64,000 bases of DNA from contig VXUA01000014.1 of NCBI GenBank assembly GCA_009837185.1, positions 1-64,000 of the forward strand. The letters are read 5' to 3'. Shown in pieces: positions 26,743 through 36,640 of the stretch. Source of the DNA: Gammaproteobacteria bacterium. GTDB lineage: Bacteria; Pseudomonadota; Gammaproteobacteria; Pseudomonadales; Azotimanducaceae. The notes under the pieces are model-generated. The model saw nothing but the letters and a program-made list of their open reading frames with translations, did not search any database and was not told where the DNA came from. The position numbers and the translations under genes were made by a program. Position 1 is the first letter of the stretch. Each line of letters begins with the position of its first letter.

Positions 26743-28365
26743 TTGGTTAAAAAAGTTTTTTCAAATATCTCCGTGAAACTAGATTTTCCGACAATTTTTC
26801 AGGAACAATGGAACCTGCGAAAACCTGCAGTTACCAGCTCTAACGGGGTTGTTGCAACACAACACTATCTCGCATCGAAGGTGGGGGCTTCTGTTCTCTC
26901 CCGGGGTGGTAATGCAATCGACGCGGCAGTCGCAAGTGGATTAGCACTAGGGTGCGTTGAACCGTGGATGAGTGGCATTGGTGGCGGCGGATTTATGACG
27001 CTTTACGATGCGAAGAATGATCGAGTTTCGGTCGTAGAGTTCGGTATGCGTGCTCCTTTACGAGCAGATCCTAATGACTATCCATTAACTGGAAATGCTA
27101 CCGGCGCATCATCGTTTCATTGGCCAGAGGTCTTTGAAGACAGAAACGTCCATGGACCGTTTGCTATCGCAACTCCAGGCTACTTAAAAGGAGTCTCACT
27201 AGCCCTAGAGAAGTTTGGTACTTGGGATTGGTGTGACGTGATAGAACCAGCTTGTCAGCTAGCTGAATGGGGCTTGCCTACTCATTGGTATACGCAACTG
27301 CAGATTCTGCGTGGTGCGCGAACCATGCGGCGATATAACGAAGTTGAACGAGTCTATTTGCCTGACGGTCTCCCTCCAGACACCGAAGATGACGCAGGAG
27401 CCACGAATCGCATCCAATTAGGAAATTTGCCTAATACTCTGCGAGTGTTGCAACGAGAGGGACCGAACGCATTCTACTCTGGTGCATTAGCGGAAAAAAT
27501 CTCCGCTGACTTAGCAGGAGCTGGGTCCAAGATTCAATTGGAAGACTTGGAGCAATATGAAGCGTTCATCACCACACCGATGAAGCACAACTATCGAGGA
27601 CACGAAGTCTTTGCTCCTTCACGACGGTCAGCTGGACCGTCGTTAGTGCAAGCCCTAACGACGCTAGAAGAACGAATGTCAATCAACGACAAGAAGTACC
27701 CAAACGCTTCCGATTATGAGATCTTCGCAAATACGCTTCTCGATTCTTATGAGTATCGGCTAAAGCACCTAGGAGACGGATCAAACGAAAGTACTTCCAC
27801 TGGGGCGACATCACATCTCTGTGTTGTAGATCGAGACGGGAACATGGTGTCTTTAACTCAAACGCTTATGTCAGTTTTTGGATCCCTTGTAATGCTCCCG
27901 AAGACTGGAGTCCTCTTGAACAACGGCATGATGTGGTTTGATCCGAGACCCAATACTCCAAACTCTGTCGCGCCCGGTCGCAGACCACTAAGCAACATGT
28001 GCCCGGTGATTGGAAAAACGCAAGATGGAAGAAAATTCGCTTTAGGTACTTATGGCGGAAGACAGATTTTTCCTGCAGTATTTCAAATTCTGTCCTATCT
28101 CTGCGATTATGGTATGGATACGACGGATGCGTTACACCAAGCTAGAGTTGATGTTTCTGGAACAGATTTGATAACGATCATGGACAACATGGACGCCGAT
28201 GCCATCGACAATTTGCAAGCGAAATTCTCAAACACAAGGGTGAGACGCAACGTTGTTGCACCTGGACTTTTCGGTGTTCCACAGTTGGTTGTAATGGAAT
28301 CATCGGGTTCGATGACCGGTGGGTGTTTTATTCCGTCTCCAGTGTCTCAGACGATTGGAGTATGA
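26743..28365 (+). CDS. gamma-glutamyltransferase family protein
   Basis: An N-terminal nucleophile hydrolase of up to 540 residues. The family signature includes RKPAVTSSNGVVATQH, GGNAIDAAVASGLALGCVEP and MSGIGGGGFM. The autoprocessing site is GATSHLCVVDRDGN, so Thr 356 should become the nucleophile of the small subunit. GQ/GGRQIFPAVFQIL near the end matches the usual GGxxIP region. There is no signal peptide, so unlike E. coli Ggt it is probably cytoplasmic and may act as an acylase or in glutathione-like compound turnover. The start is uncertain: TTG 26743 has no ribosome site, and a GTG ten codons later is possible. Confidence 0.85.
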   Translation: MVKKVFSNISVKLDFPTIFQEQWNLRKPAVTSSNGVVATQHYLASKVGASVLSRGGNAIDAAVASGLALGCVEPWMSGIGGGGFMTLYDAKNDRVSVVEFGMRAPLRADPNDYPLTGNATGASSFHWPEVFEDRNVHGPFAIATPGYLKGVSLALEKFGTWDWCDVIEPACQLAEWGLPTHWYTQLQILRGARTMRRYNEVERVYLPDGLPPDTEDDAGATNRIQLGNLPNTLRVLQREGPNAFYSGALAEKISADLAGAGSKIQLEDLEQYEAFITTPMKHNYRGHEVFAPSRRSAGPSLVQALTTLEERMSINDKKYPNASDYEIFANTLLDSYEYRLKHLGDGSNESTSTGATSHLCVVDRDGNMVSLTQTLMSVFGSLVMLPKTGVLLNNGMMWFDPRPNTPNSVAPGRRPLSNMCPVIGKTQDGRKFALGTYGGRQIFPAVFQILSYLCDYGMDTTDALHQARVDVSGTDLITIMDNMDADAIDNLQAKFSNTRVRRNVVAPGLFGVPQLVVMESSGSMTGGCFIPSPVSQTIGV

Positions 28366-28482
28366 CCCCTGTTTGAGTACATCTTCTTCAGGGCAGTTTG
28401 GTACATATTCTGAAAGTTTTTTTGACTCAATTGAAGAAACATAGAAGTACCCACTATCAATGTTCCTCCCCATTCAGATGTT

Positions 28483-29523
28483 CTAGTCCAGCAGTTGTAG
28501 CATGGATCGATGGATTTCGCGCCAATCCTGAGCAAGATCAATACTTCGGGCTTTAATCGAAAATCCCTCTAACCAAAGATCTACAGACACAGGATCGGAA
28601 ACTGTTGGATATAGCAAAATACCTTCATGCGCTGAATCGGCAGGTCTGGTTGCTTCGCGATTTCGTAAGTAAGCTGTTAGCTGGTAGAGATGTGCTGACT
28701 GCAACTTTTTCGTTTCGTACCATTCACTCAGAGCTTCTAGGTAATACTTAGCGTCCAAAATTATGCGACGATCAGAACCTTCGAGTATAACATCTGCCTC
28801 CATTCCAGGGAGTTTATTCAAGTGTTTTGTCTGCGATCCTTCGTGATTCCATTCAATCTTCCTGGATCGATTAACTTTAAAGTGGTTTTGCTCTCGACGA
28901 TAAAACTCAATCACAAATCGTTCAAACAGTCTCGCCATTCGTTCATCCTGCAGTTCCTTAAACGTATGATGCCCTGTCTCTTCGTCAATCAATAGTTGTT
29001 CATAGATGAGCCGACAAACTGTCAATAACATCCGATAATATCTACGGTTACGATCTAGATGAACCTGATTGAACATTCGAAGACTGAGATTCACAGAGCT
29101 GACACCTGCCAGCTTTCCGTACGCTTGAGTGACGCGCGAACGAATTCTGCCATCTAGTGATGGTAGACGAAGTAAATTCTTGAGGGTCGTACGCAGAATT
29201 CTGTTGTGAAGTATATCGTGAGACAATTCTTGAAATTCACAACACACACGACCTTTGGACCGGAGAGCGCGTTTCATAGTTTCAGATGAGTCTATTTTTC
29301 CGCGAACACCCACAAGATCTTCTCGCTTGTCTAAATATCCTCGATCTAGACCTGCACGTACCAGACGAAAGACTCCTTCCGCAAGCAATAACCCCAATAG
29401 GTCGTGAACTGCCTCGAGCTTATCCAGTTCGGCTAGCCGGAGGAGATCTTTTTCTTCAGCATGCTGCCATGCGTAGCAGAAGAGGTAGTAAACATTGGCA
29501 ATCGGGATCTTCTGTTTATTCAC
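28483..29523 (-). CDS. mcrC: McrC endonuclease subunit of McrBC-type restriction
   Basis: A 346-residue McrC. The N-terminus (KIPIANVYYLFCYAWQH) is the family signature. The PD-(D/E)XK nuclease core is visible as MEADVILEG followed by IILDAKYY. It starts inside the end of mcrB (four-base overlap), so the two are translationally coupled. McrC is recruited by the McrB GTPase ring and cuts DNA containing modified bases. Confidence 0.92.
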   Translation of the reverse strand: MNKQKIPIANVYYLFCYAWQHAEEKDLLRLAELDKLEAVHDLLGLLLAEGVFRLVRAGLDRGYLDKREDLVGVRGKIDSSETMKRALRSKGRVCCEFQELSHDILHNRILRTTLKNLLRLPSLDGRIRSRVTQAYGKLAGVSSVNLSLRMFNQVHLDRNRRYYRMLLTVCRLIYEQLLIDEETGHHTFKELQDERMARLFERFVIEFYRREQNHFKVNRSRKIEWNHEGSQTKHLNKLPGMEADVILEGSDRRIILDAKYYLEALSEWYETKKLQSAHLYQLTAYLRNREATRPADSAHEGILLYPTVSDPVSVDLWLEGFSIKARSIDLAQDWREIHRSMLQLLD

Positions 29524-31745
29524 AATTTCAGTGATTCAATAGTACGTTCTACTTCCTCGGGGCGATCAAACCAGTATTCCTCCAAGAGCGGAGCGATCTG
29601 GGATTCCAGTACGTTTTGGTACCAGACTTCGTCTGCCTCTTCCTCGGGTACAAAATAGCTGTGCCCAATTTGAAAACCAGCGCCAAGATCTTTGTCTTCG
29701 CAGATCTTTGCATTGAGTTGAGTGAAGTTAGAGGTGATTCGATCTACTAGTAGCGGATCGACTTCCGTTTCAAGCAGGTATTCTCTAAACTCTCGTTTAT
29801 CAAATGCTGGATGGAGTGTTGCAAAAGCAAACCTTCTTCGTAACGCGTAGTCGACCAACGCTAAGGAACGATCAGCGGTATTCATCAGACCAAGAATGTA
29901 AAGATTGTCAGGGACACTAAAGGTGTTGTCAGGATCTCCATATGTCAGAGTCACACCATATTCCGGTCCTCGTTTATCTGATTCAATGAGCATAAGTAGC
30001 TCCCCGAAAATCCGTGACAAATTTCCACGATTTATCTCATCAATAATCAGTACGAATCGCTTATCAGGATGTGCTGTGGCCCGACGGCAAAAATTCAAAA
30101 ACACACCATCTCGTAAGATGAACCCACCTGAATCCGTTGGTCTCCATCCTTGGACGAAGTCCTCGTATGTATAGGACTGATGGAATTGCACCAATTTAAC
30201 ACACCTTGGATCTTTTTTTCCCATCAAACAGTACGCTATTCGTTTCGCAATGAAAGTTTTTCCTACGCCAGGTGGTCCTTGAAGTATCAAGTTTTTTCGA
30301 GACGCTAAGGCATCAAGAATGCGTTGAAATTTAGATTGATCGAGAAATAGAGCTTCTAATGCTTGGTCTATACCATAATCGTCGCCTGTATCGTCGATCA
30401 CTGGCATTATTCTCTTTGTTCCTTCTTTATCCATCAAACCAAACGCGAGTCGCAGCCAGCTATTCCACATTGGTCGCGATGCTAGAGTTAACGTCTTAAT
30501 TGCAACGTTCTGTTCGGTTTGAATTGGCTTGGCCAGTGCATACCATTCAGCTTTACGGGTATGCCGGCAATCCAAATGGTCAGAATCAAAGAGATATTCG
30601 CCAGTGACTTTGCCATACCCTAGAAGCTTTTTTTGCCCTTGTTTTGCCAATAAGAAATCACCGTTTTTAATTTCATGACAAAATTGCCAAAGTGCCAGTG
30701 AACTATTGAAAGGGTTTTTACCTGCCCCGTATTCAATTAGCTTTTGGTGAACTTCTTCCCTTGATTTGAACTCTCGAAGATCACCGATCCGCGGATCATA
30801 CGCAATACGCACATTTCCCGCTTTCAGAAATTCAGTCCAGTACAGCGCGCCACCACCGGGAGCAATGACCCACACATTTGCATCTCCGAAACGATCCTTA
30901 TACCACGCTTCATCACTACCTTCGTCCTGACTAGTGTCCCTCCCTGGGTGCCATTGTTCGCGGAAGGGTGTATCGTAATAGTCGATTTCTTGCTTCCCGT
31001 GCTGTTGTTGTAGTCGTTGTGTAATCGACAGAAGCTCTTTGTCGACTTCTATCAAATCCATTTCGTCAACGTCGGATGGGTCTAAAGAGTCCTCGTTCAG
31101 TTCTTTGACGATTAATCGTTTGTGATTTTGAGACATACATGGTATAAACGACTCAGGAAACAGTAAATACAGAAGAACGTGTCTGAACAATCGACTCGAT
31201 CCATTTGGCTGGGACTGCACCCATCTCGCAAATCTCCACGGATCTTCAAGTAGAGTAGCTTGTTCGTTTGCGGACAGTTCTGTCCAATTACACATCAAAA
31301 CGACTATAAACTCAAATTCAAACCACTGCTGAGCCAAGTAATAAGTACCTGGAATAACTGTTCCTGCTTCTAAAACTTCTCCGAGTGCCCAATGGTCGTC
31401 GGGGAAGGCTTCACCGGACCAATGCCAGGGTGTTTTGATCCGATCAAGTTTTCGAGTGGGTCCAACCATTGCTTTGGAAACAATTAAATAGTACAACCAG
31501 GTGATTTCGGCCCAAAGACACTGAATTATTGGAGATGCTCCATCGAGTTGATCCTTCAGTTTTTCGTCGAAACTACGGTCGCCAAAATCTGGCTTGTCAA
31601 TTACTGTTTTACGAAGTTCGGTGAAATTGTTGTGTGTCCATAGTAGTTGCTCGCTCAACATCGATCCACTGTTAGTAAAGCAGCGTTCTTTCCAGGAATT
31701 TGCTGCTTTGAGGACAAGTGAATAGTCTTCAGTTTCGTTCATCAA
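29520..31745 (-). CDS. mcrB: McrB-type GTPase with EVE-like DNA-reader domain
   Basis: A 741-residue AAA+ motor of a McrBC system. Residues 1-280 are a conserved but unnamed N-terminal region. Residues 288-405 form an EVE/PUA-like domain (VWVIAPGGG, NGDFLLAKQGQKKLLGYGKV, HTRKAEWYAL), a fold that reads modified cytosine or other bases. Then come GPPGVGKT (490-497), LIIDEINRGN (566-575), and the McrB GTPase signature MNTADRS (621-627) with ALRRRF. Classic E. coli McrB uses a different N-terminal reader, so this subtype may recognise another modification. It protects against modified phage or incoming DNA. Confidence 0.9.
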   Translation of the reverse strand: MMNETEDYSLVLKAANSWKERCFTNSGSMLSEQLLWTHNNFTELRKTVIDKPDFGDRSFDEKLKDQLDGASPIIQCLWAEITWLYYLIVSKAMVGPTRKLDRIKTPWHWSGEAFPDDHWALGEVLEAGTVIPGTYYLAQQWFEFEFIVVLMCNWTELSANEQATLLEDPWRFARWVQSQPNGSSRLFRHVLLYLLFPESFIPCMSQNHKRLIVKELNEDSLDPSDVDEMDLIEVDKELLSITQRLQQQHGKQEIDYYDTPFREQWHPGRDTSQDEGSDEAWYKDRFGDANVWVIAPGGGALYWTEFLKAGNVRIAYDPRIGDLREFKSREEVHQKLIEYGAGKNPFNSSLALWQFCHEIKNGDFLLAKQGQKKLLGYGKVTGEYLFDSDHLDCRHTRKAEWYALAKPIQTEQNVAIKTLTLASRPMWNSWLRLAFGLMDKEGTKRIMPVIDDTGDDYGIDQALEALFLDQSKFQRILDALASRKNLILQGPPGVGKTFIAKRIAYCLMGKKDPRCVKLVQFHQSYTYEDFVQGWRPTDSGGFILRDGVFLNFCRRATAHPDKRFVLIIDEINRGNLSRIFGELLMLIESDKRGPEYGVTLTYGDPDNTFSVPDNLYILGLMNTADRSLALVDYALRRRFAFATLHPAFDKREFREYLLETEVDPLLVDRITSNFTQLNAKICEDKDLGAGFQIGHSYFVPEEEADEVWYQNVLESQIAPLLEEYWFDRPEEVERTIESLKL

Positions 31746-31911
31746 TTGGCCTAGTTTAAGTTCACGTAAAGGGAAGAAAGCAATTCTGAAGGAGCGGATT
31801 TTATTGCTTGTTCTTAATCCATCTTAAGGGAAGAGATTGTTACCAGGTGACTTATTCGCCATACGTCCCCTTAGACCCTCCCCCAACTCAATCACTACGA
31901 GTTTGTTATTG

Positions 31912-33015
31912 TCATTCCACTACTAATGAATAACTCGTACTACGACCACCAGCCGAATCTCTTTTTAATGCCCCACGTTTGATCAGATCCTGTATATCCC
32001 TAGTTGCCGTATCTTGAGAACATTTAGCTATCTTCGCCCACTTTGAACTGGTTAGCTTTCCTCTAAAATCGTCGAGGAATTTGTTCATTACTTTGATTTG
32101 GCGTGGATTTAACGACTGTTGCGCGAATCGAGTCCAAAAACGAGCCTTTGTTAAGACGGTGTTGAGAATCTCATCGCTCTGATTTATTGCACGTTGTAAA
32201 CAACAGAGAAACCAATTCATCCAACCAGTGATGTCAACGGAACCTCGCTGCGTAATTTCTAGGATGTTGTAGTAATCATTTCGTTCCGCACATATCTGTG
32301 CCGACATGCTATAGTAGCGTTGCATAAATTGTTCTGAACGGGCAAGTGCCAAATCGGTTATCGCTCGAGCAATACGGCCGTTTCCATCTTCGAAAGGATG
32401 TATAGTGATAAACCAAAGATGTGCGAGACCGGCAACGAACAAAGAATGTAAATCTCCGGGATCTTCAAACCATTGCAGAAAAACTGACATTTCTTCTTCA
32501 ATTCGATTTGCTGGTACTGCTTGAAAATGAACTGTTTCCTGACCGATTGGACCTGAAATCACTTGCATCGGACCCTTCCGATCATCTCTCCAACATCCTA
32601 CTTTGAGTGTGTCCGAGTCAACGACACGAGTTGGAAATAGGGCCAAGTGCCAAGTGAATAGTCTTTCTGAACTCAATATCGTATCGTAGTTCTCGGTAGC
32701 ATCGAGCATCATTTCGACTACGCCTTCAACTCTTTCACTAGCTTGGACAATACCGCCTACTTCTAAACCCAGTCTCCTTGCTACAGAGGATCGAACTTCG
32801 GTGTAGTCAAGTGTTACCCCTTCAATCTCGCTAGATTTGATTACGTCTTCCGTTTTGGTGACAAGATGTGCTTCATTGCGTAAATCAATACCCAAAGTCT
32901 CCATTTTGCCTTGTACACGACCTTGTTCATGCGAAATTGATGCAATCAGTCTGTATAGGTAGTGTTCATCCCATGTTAGATGTGGCCACTCCTTATGTTC
33001 CCATAAATATCGCAC
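31912..33015 (-). CDS. Fic-domain protein with N-terminal inhibitory motif and winged helix
   Basis: A protein of about 367 residues. The Fic active site HPFEDGNGRIAR is complete, so AMP or another nucleotide transfer is expected. SSEIEG near 61-66 is the (S/T)xxxE(G/N) inhibitory motif, placed N-terminally (class II). The N-terminus is DUF4172-like (RYLWEHKEWPHLTWDE), and the C-terminus is a winged-helix HTH (SSKWAKIAKCSQDTATRDIQDLI). The GTG at 33015 has GGAG seven bases upstream and starts the conserved domain directly; a GTG at 33030 would lie inside an operator palindrome. The HTH and the operator array upstream suggest autoregulation. Confidence 0.88.
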   Translation of the reverse strand: MRYLWEHKEWPHLTWDEHYLYRLIASISHEQGRVQGKMETLGIDLRNEAHLVTKTEDVIKSSEIEGVTLDYTEVRSSVARRLGLEVGGIVQASERVEGVVEMMLDATENYDTILSSERLFTWHLALFPTRVVDSDTLKVGCWRDDRKGPMQVISGPIGQETVHFQAVPANRIEEEMSVFLQWFEDPGDLHSLFVAGLAHLWFITIHPFEDGNGRIARAITDLALARSEQFMQRYYSMSAQICAERNDYYNILEITQRGSVDITGWMNWFLCCLQRAINQSDEILNTVLTKARFWTRFAQQSLNPRQIKVMNKFLDDFRGKLTSSKWAKIAKCSQDTATRDIQDLIKRGALKRDSAGGRSTSYSLVVE

Positions 33016-33024
33016 TGGTTTTCT

Positions 33025-33107
33025 CCGCACTATATGCGGATATTATACCTATTAATCTCCGCAATATATGCGTAGTTTATCATTAACATTCTCCGCAAAT
33101 TACGTGA
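33025..33107. promoter_or_regulatory. three-site palindromic operator array of fic
   Basis: Three copies of a 15-bp site start at 33025, 33059 and 33093, exactly 34 bp apart. The first is CCGCACTATATGCGG (a perfect CCGCA/TGCGG inverted repeat), the second CCGCAATATATGCGT, and the third degenerates to CCGCAAATTACGTGA. A perfect TATAAT on the minus strand (33047-33042) sits between sites 1 and 2, and site 1 reaches the ribosome site of fic. A regulator bound here would block the promoter. Confidence 0.75.
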
Positions 33108-33367
33108 GACCTAATCCGAGCAAATTCGCTTACCAGTCCATCAATGAAACTGGTTTGAACACCAACATACTTCCCAAACATACGGTGCCCCAAGTTGCGA
33201 GACTGGGATCTCAATCACTCAACGAAAACGCACAGTTTTCCGAAAGTGAATCGAAGTTTCGGGAAGCAGAATCCGGTACGCACAACATCCTATCCAAGCT
33301 TTACTTTGAGACTTTCAAATAGCGTTGGAGCAACGTTTCTAATTACAAAAATTTAAAAACAGTAACA

Positions 33368-33404
33368 AAAAGAGCCGTGTCCACAGCGTGGACACGGCTC
33401 TTTT
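33368..33404 (-). terminator. bidirectional intrinsic terminator
   Basis: A perfect 17-bp stem (AAAAGAGCCGTGTCCAC) with loop AGC, flanked by T-runs on both strands. It ends the broken M16 peptidase gene; there is no clear gene on the other side. Confidence 0.92.
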
Positions 33405-33431
33405 CTTTTAGTTGTTTAGTGAAAGAAAGGA

Positions 33432-36262
33432 CTACTCACCTGTGGGTTCGGTTTCTTCCTCCGCGGTAGCTTCTAAAGCTCTCTTTGCAGCAGCTTCAAA
33501 ATCTCCAGCCGTGACAATCGTAAATTTTTCGACAGATACGTACTTTCGAAAGGCTTCATTCACGTGCTCAGTGGTCATTGATGCGATGTTATCATCAATT
33601 TCTTGAAAGTGCGACAGTTCGCGATTGAAAAACATTGTATGGTGAAGCCGACTCGAAATCGAACCATCGTTCGCTCGAGTACGTTTGCGACTATCAACAA
33701 TTCCGCTAACAGCCTCAGTTACTTCTTCCTCAGTGAAGCCCTCTTCAATAGCCCTAATCACTTCTTCTTTAAATGCCTGAACAACTTTCTGAGCGTTGTC
33801 GGGTGAACTTGACGCACTAAAGAAAACACTACCCCTGTTATCGAGTGGATGAGTGCCAAATCCTGCCCCAACACCGTAGGACAGTCCATCGTTTTGACGA
33901 ATTCGAACTGCCACTCGAGAATTTAAGAACCCTCCGCCAAAAATGCGAAAGGCAACGATCATAGCTTCGTAGTCTGGATTTTCATCGGTAAATGGAAAAT
34001 CGTACGAAGCGTAGACAACCGCGTTCTCCTTATCAGGGGTGTTTATTTCAAATACGGCAGCTTCGTGCGACTGAGCATTCGAATAGATCCGTTCGTAAGG
34101 AGCACTAGACGTCCAGTTCCCAAAAGAATCTTCAAGCCAACCCATGACTTCATCAGGATCAAAATCTCCAACGATCGTAATGGTCGTACTCTCACTTAAA
34201 CCAGCATACTCGTCATAAAAAGCCTTAATTTCATCCAGTGTTACATTCGAGAAACCCTCAATGTCTTCTTCAATTGAAGACACGTAGTTCGGATGCCCTT
34301 CCGGATATCGAGACAGATGTTTTGACAACGCAATAGAAGCAAGCGTGCCAGGATTGGATCTACTAGCTTCTAAGCTCGTAAGTCTGCTCTTCTTTAAAAG
34401 TTCAAACTCTTCTTCGTCAAATGCTGGTTCTTGCGCGATTTCAGCGACCAACTTAATAGACTCTTCAAGATTTTGTCTGACGGTGCTTACCGAGAAACCG
34501 CCGGTAGTCAGGCCGACGTTCGCACCACCACCCAATCGAAGACGAGTAAATTCATCAGCTAACTCCTTTCGAGTTTTATTGACAGTGCCTCGACCCATCA
34601 TACCACTTGTGAAGGAAGCAATGTACGACTTGTGCATCAGAGAGTCCTCTGTGCCCCAGCGCATCGTTGCATTTATGCTCACAGTATCTCCACGATTTTC
34701 TTTCGGCACCAGTGCAACTCGGGCTCCGTTCGACATAGTTCGGTACTCAGTACGATCTGCAATATTTGCGGGGGTATAGTCGAAGTCTTCCCCGGCCGCG
34801 ACTGCCTCACGTCCTTCATATCCTTCTACTAATTCAGCAATGTCTGGATTCAACGGGACTTGCGCGCGTGGGGGAGCTTCTTCTACAGGATGGAAGTATC
34901 CCTTCGTTCTATTTGACGAAATCAAATACTTTTGTGCTACTCGTTGGACATCGTCTAGAGTTACTGTTTCTGCACGGTCCCGAGTAATGAAGTACAGTCG
35001 CCAATCTCCCCGAGCTGACCATTCACTCAATCCACTTGCTATACCCATAACATTGGATGCTGCATTTTTGTAAGAGTTTGAAACCGCCAACTTATATCTG
35101 TTCAGTTCTTCCTCGGTCGGAGGATTATCTTTCATTTCTTCGACTGTAGCGAGAATTGCTTCTTCCGCCTCTTCAAGAGAACCATCTAAGGGAACGCCGG
35201 CACTGATCCGGAACAATCCTGGAAACTTAAACCGTTCAGGGAATGCGGACGCGCTTGTAGCGAGTTTGGTTTCCACCACATTCTTGTACAGTCGACTATT
35301 CACGCCAGACCCCACCCCATTATGAAAGCGAGAGCTGAAAGAGCGGCATGATCTGGAGATGAAATCGAAGGAATATGGTGAACCATGAGAAATATCTGCA
35401 TGTCGCCAACACGCTCTAGAACGACCGTGCGCTCGCCGTCTTGGGTTGGTTCGTGCGAATAATTATCAAAAATCTTCATTGCCCCAGTTCTATCAGGACG
35501 AGGAATCGAACCAAATTTCTCTACCACAAGATCCAACGCTTCATCCACGTCAATTTTTCCTGCAATAATCAACACAGCATTATCTGGTTGGTAGAACTTG
35601 CGATAAAAATTCACAAGGCGCTCTCTAGGTACGTTTGCAATGTCTGCTTCGGCTCCAATCGTAGAATTCGCGTAGTTGTGCCAGTTAAATGCAACTGAAC
35701 TAACCCGCTGCGACAGGACCCGTCCCGGAACATTTTCGCCCCTTCCCCACTCATCGAGAATGATGGTGCGTTCCGATTCGAACTCTTCTGGTGAAATAGT
35801 GGAGTTAATCATGCGATCTGCTTCTAAATCCAATATCCACTCAAGATAACCAGGCTTTGCAACTAAGGACTGATAGTAGTTGGTCCGATCGTACCAAGTT
35901 GATCCATTCACACCAGCGCCATGCTCAGTCAACTCGTCCATGATGGTAGTTCCCGGTCGCTTAGCAGTACCTTTGAAGACCATATGCTCAAGATAGTGAG
36001 TCATTCCTGTCTCCCCGTATGCCTCGTCTGCAGAACCAACCAAGTAGGTAATGTTTACATAGAAATTTTCTTGGCTTGGATCAGGCAACAATAGTATTCG
36101 CAATCCATTATCTAGTTGCCATTCCGAAACACCTTCAACGGTGGTGATGTATTTTGCTTCCGGTGCATCCTGTTCTTCTTGTGCCCAAGATACGGAACCC
36201 GTTAGTAAAAAAGCAAATACAAAAAGTGTAAGGTACGAGGAAAGCCTCTTTAATGTTGTCAT
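33432..36262 (-). pseudogene. exported M16 zinc peptidase, frameshifted copy
   Basis: A paralogue of the intact peptidase next to it, split into two frames. The first (36262-35300) has a signal peptide ending GSVSWAQ and the zinc motif HYLEH. It runs off frame at ALSALAFIMGWGLA. The second (35315-33432) resumes at GSGVNSRLYK and continues without break to the end. The border reads AT-GGGGT-GGGGT-CTGG, with a doubled pentamer. Everything else looks intact, so the break is recent, is a programmed or phase-variable shift, or is an assembly error in the G-rich run. Without the second half the first polypeptide keeps the zinc site but lacks most of the four-domain M16 fold. Confidence 0.85.
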
Positions 36263-36577
36263 TTGATACACCTTTAAGTTTGGTTGTCGTTAAAAACTTA
36301 CGTTTTCAGTAACCGGTCTCTCTCCTAGAACCAGGAAACTTGTGACGACGTAAGGATTATTGTTTCAGTCGATGCGGACAGTATCCCAAGTCTTGTCGAA
36401 GGAAACCATCGACAAAACAAACTGTCTCACTCCTCAAATTTTACAAATCGGCGAAGACAGCGAAAACGCGTTAATCACCCAAAGCTACATGGCAAAAAGT
36501 ATTCCCAAGCTCGCAAATCGTCTGTGGTCGTGGCAGGATGGAGTTTATGATTAAGTAATTGCCAAACAAGCGAAACA
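36263..36577. other. upstream region of the frameshifted peptidase, with duplicated motif
   Basis: Next to the gene, blocks AAGTTTGGTTGTCG, AAAAACTTACGT and ACGACGTAAGGAT (ending 36357) recur in the same order upstream of the intact copy, so promoter and leader were duplicated. The rest holds a 60-codon plus-strand frame (36375-36554) that I cannot support as a gene. Confidence 0.6.
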
Positions 36578-36581
36578 TAAA

Positions 36582-36608
36582 AGCCGTGCCCACGATGTGA
36601 GCACGGCT
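36582..36608 (-). terminator. intrinsic terminator of the intact M16 gene
   Basis: AGCCGTGC-C-CAC / GTG-A-GCACGGCT forms a 12-bp stem with one mismatch and loop GAT, bounded by A and T runs. It is the paralogue of the hairpin at 33368. Confidence 0.85.
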
Positions 36609-36640
36609 CTTTTCTGTTCTGTGTTCAGTTAACCAATCGA

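Noticed and set aside
33025-33107. Operator array considered as a CRISPR fragment
   Set aside because: Units are 15 bp, palindromic and degenerate, spacing too short, no cas genes; a regulator array fits.
33068-33322. 84-codon plus-strand frame over the fic operator array
   Set aside because: Overlaps the promoter/operators and has no recognisable content.
36375-36554. 60-codon frame between the two M16 genes
   Set aside because: Not shared with the corresponding place of the other unit, no ribosome site, no similarity.
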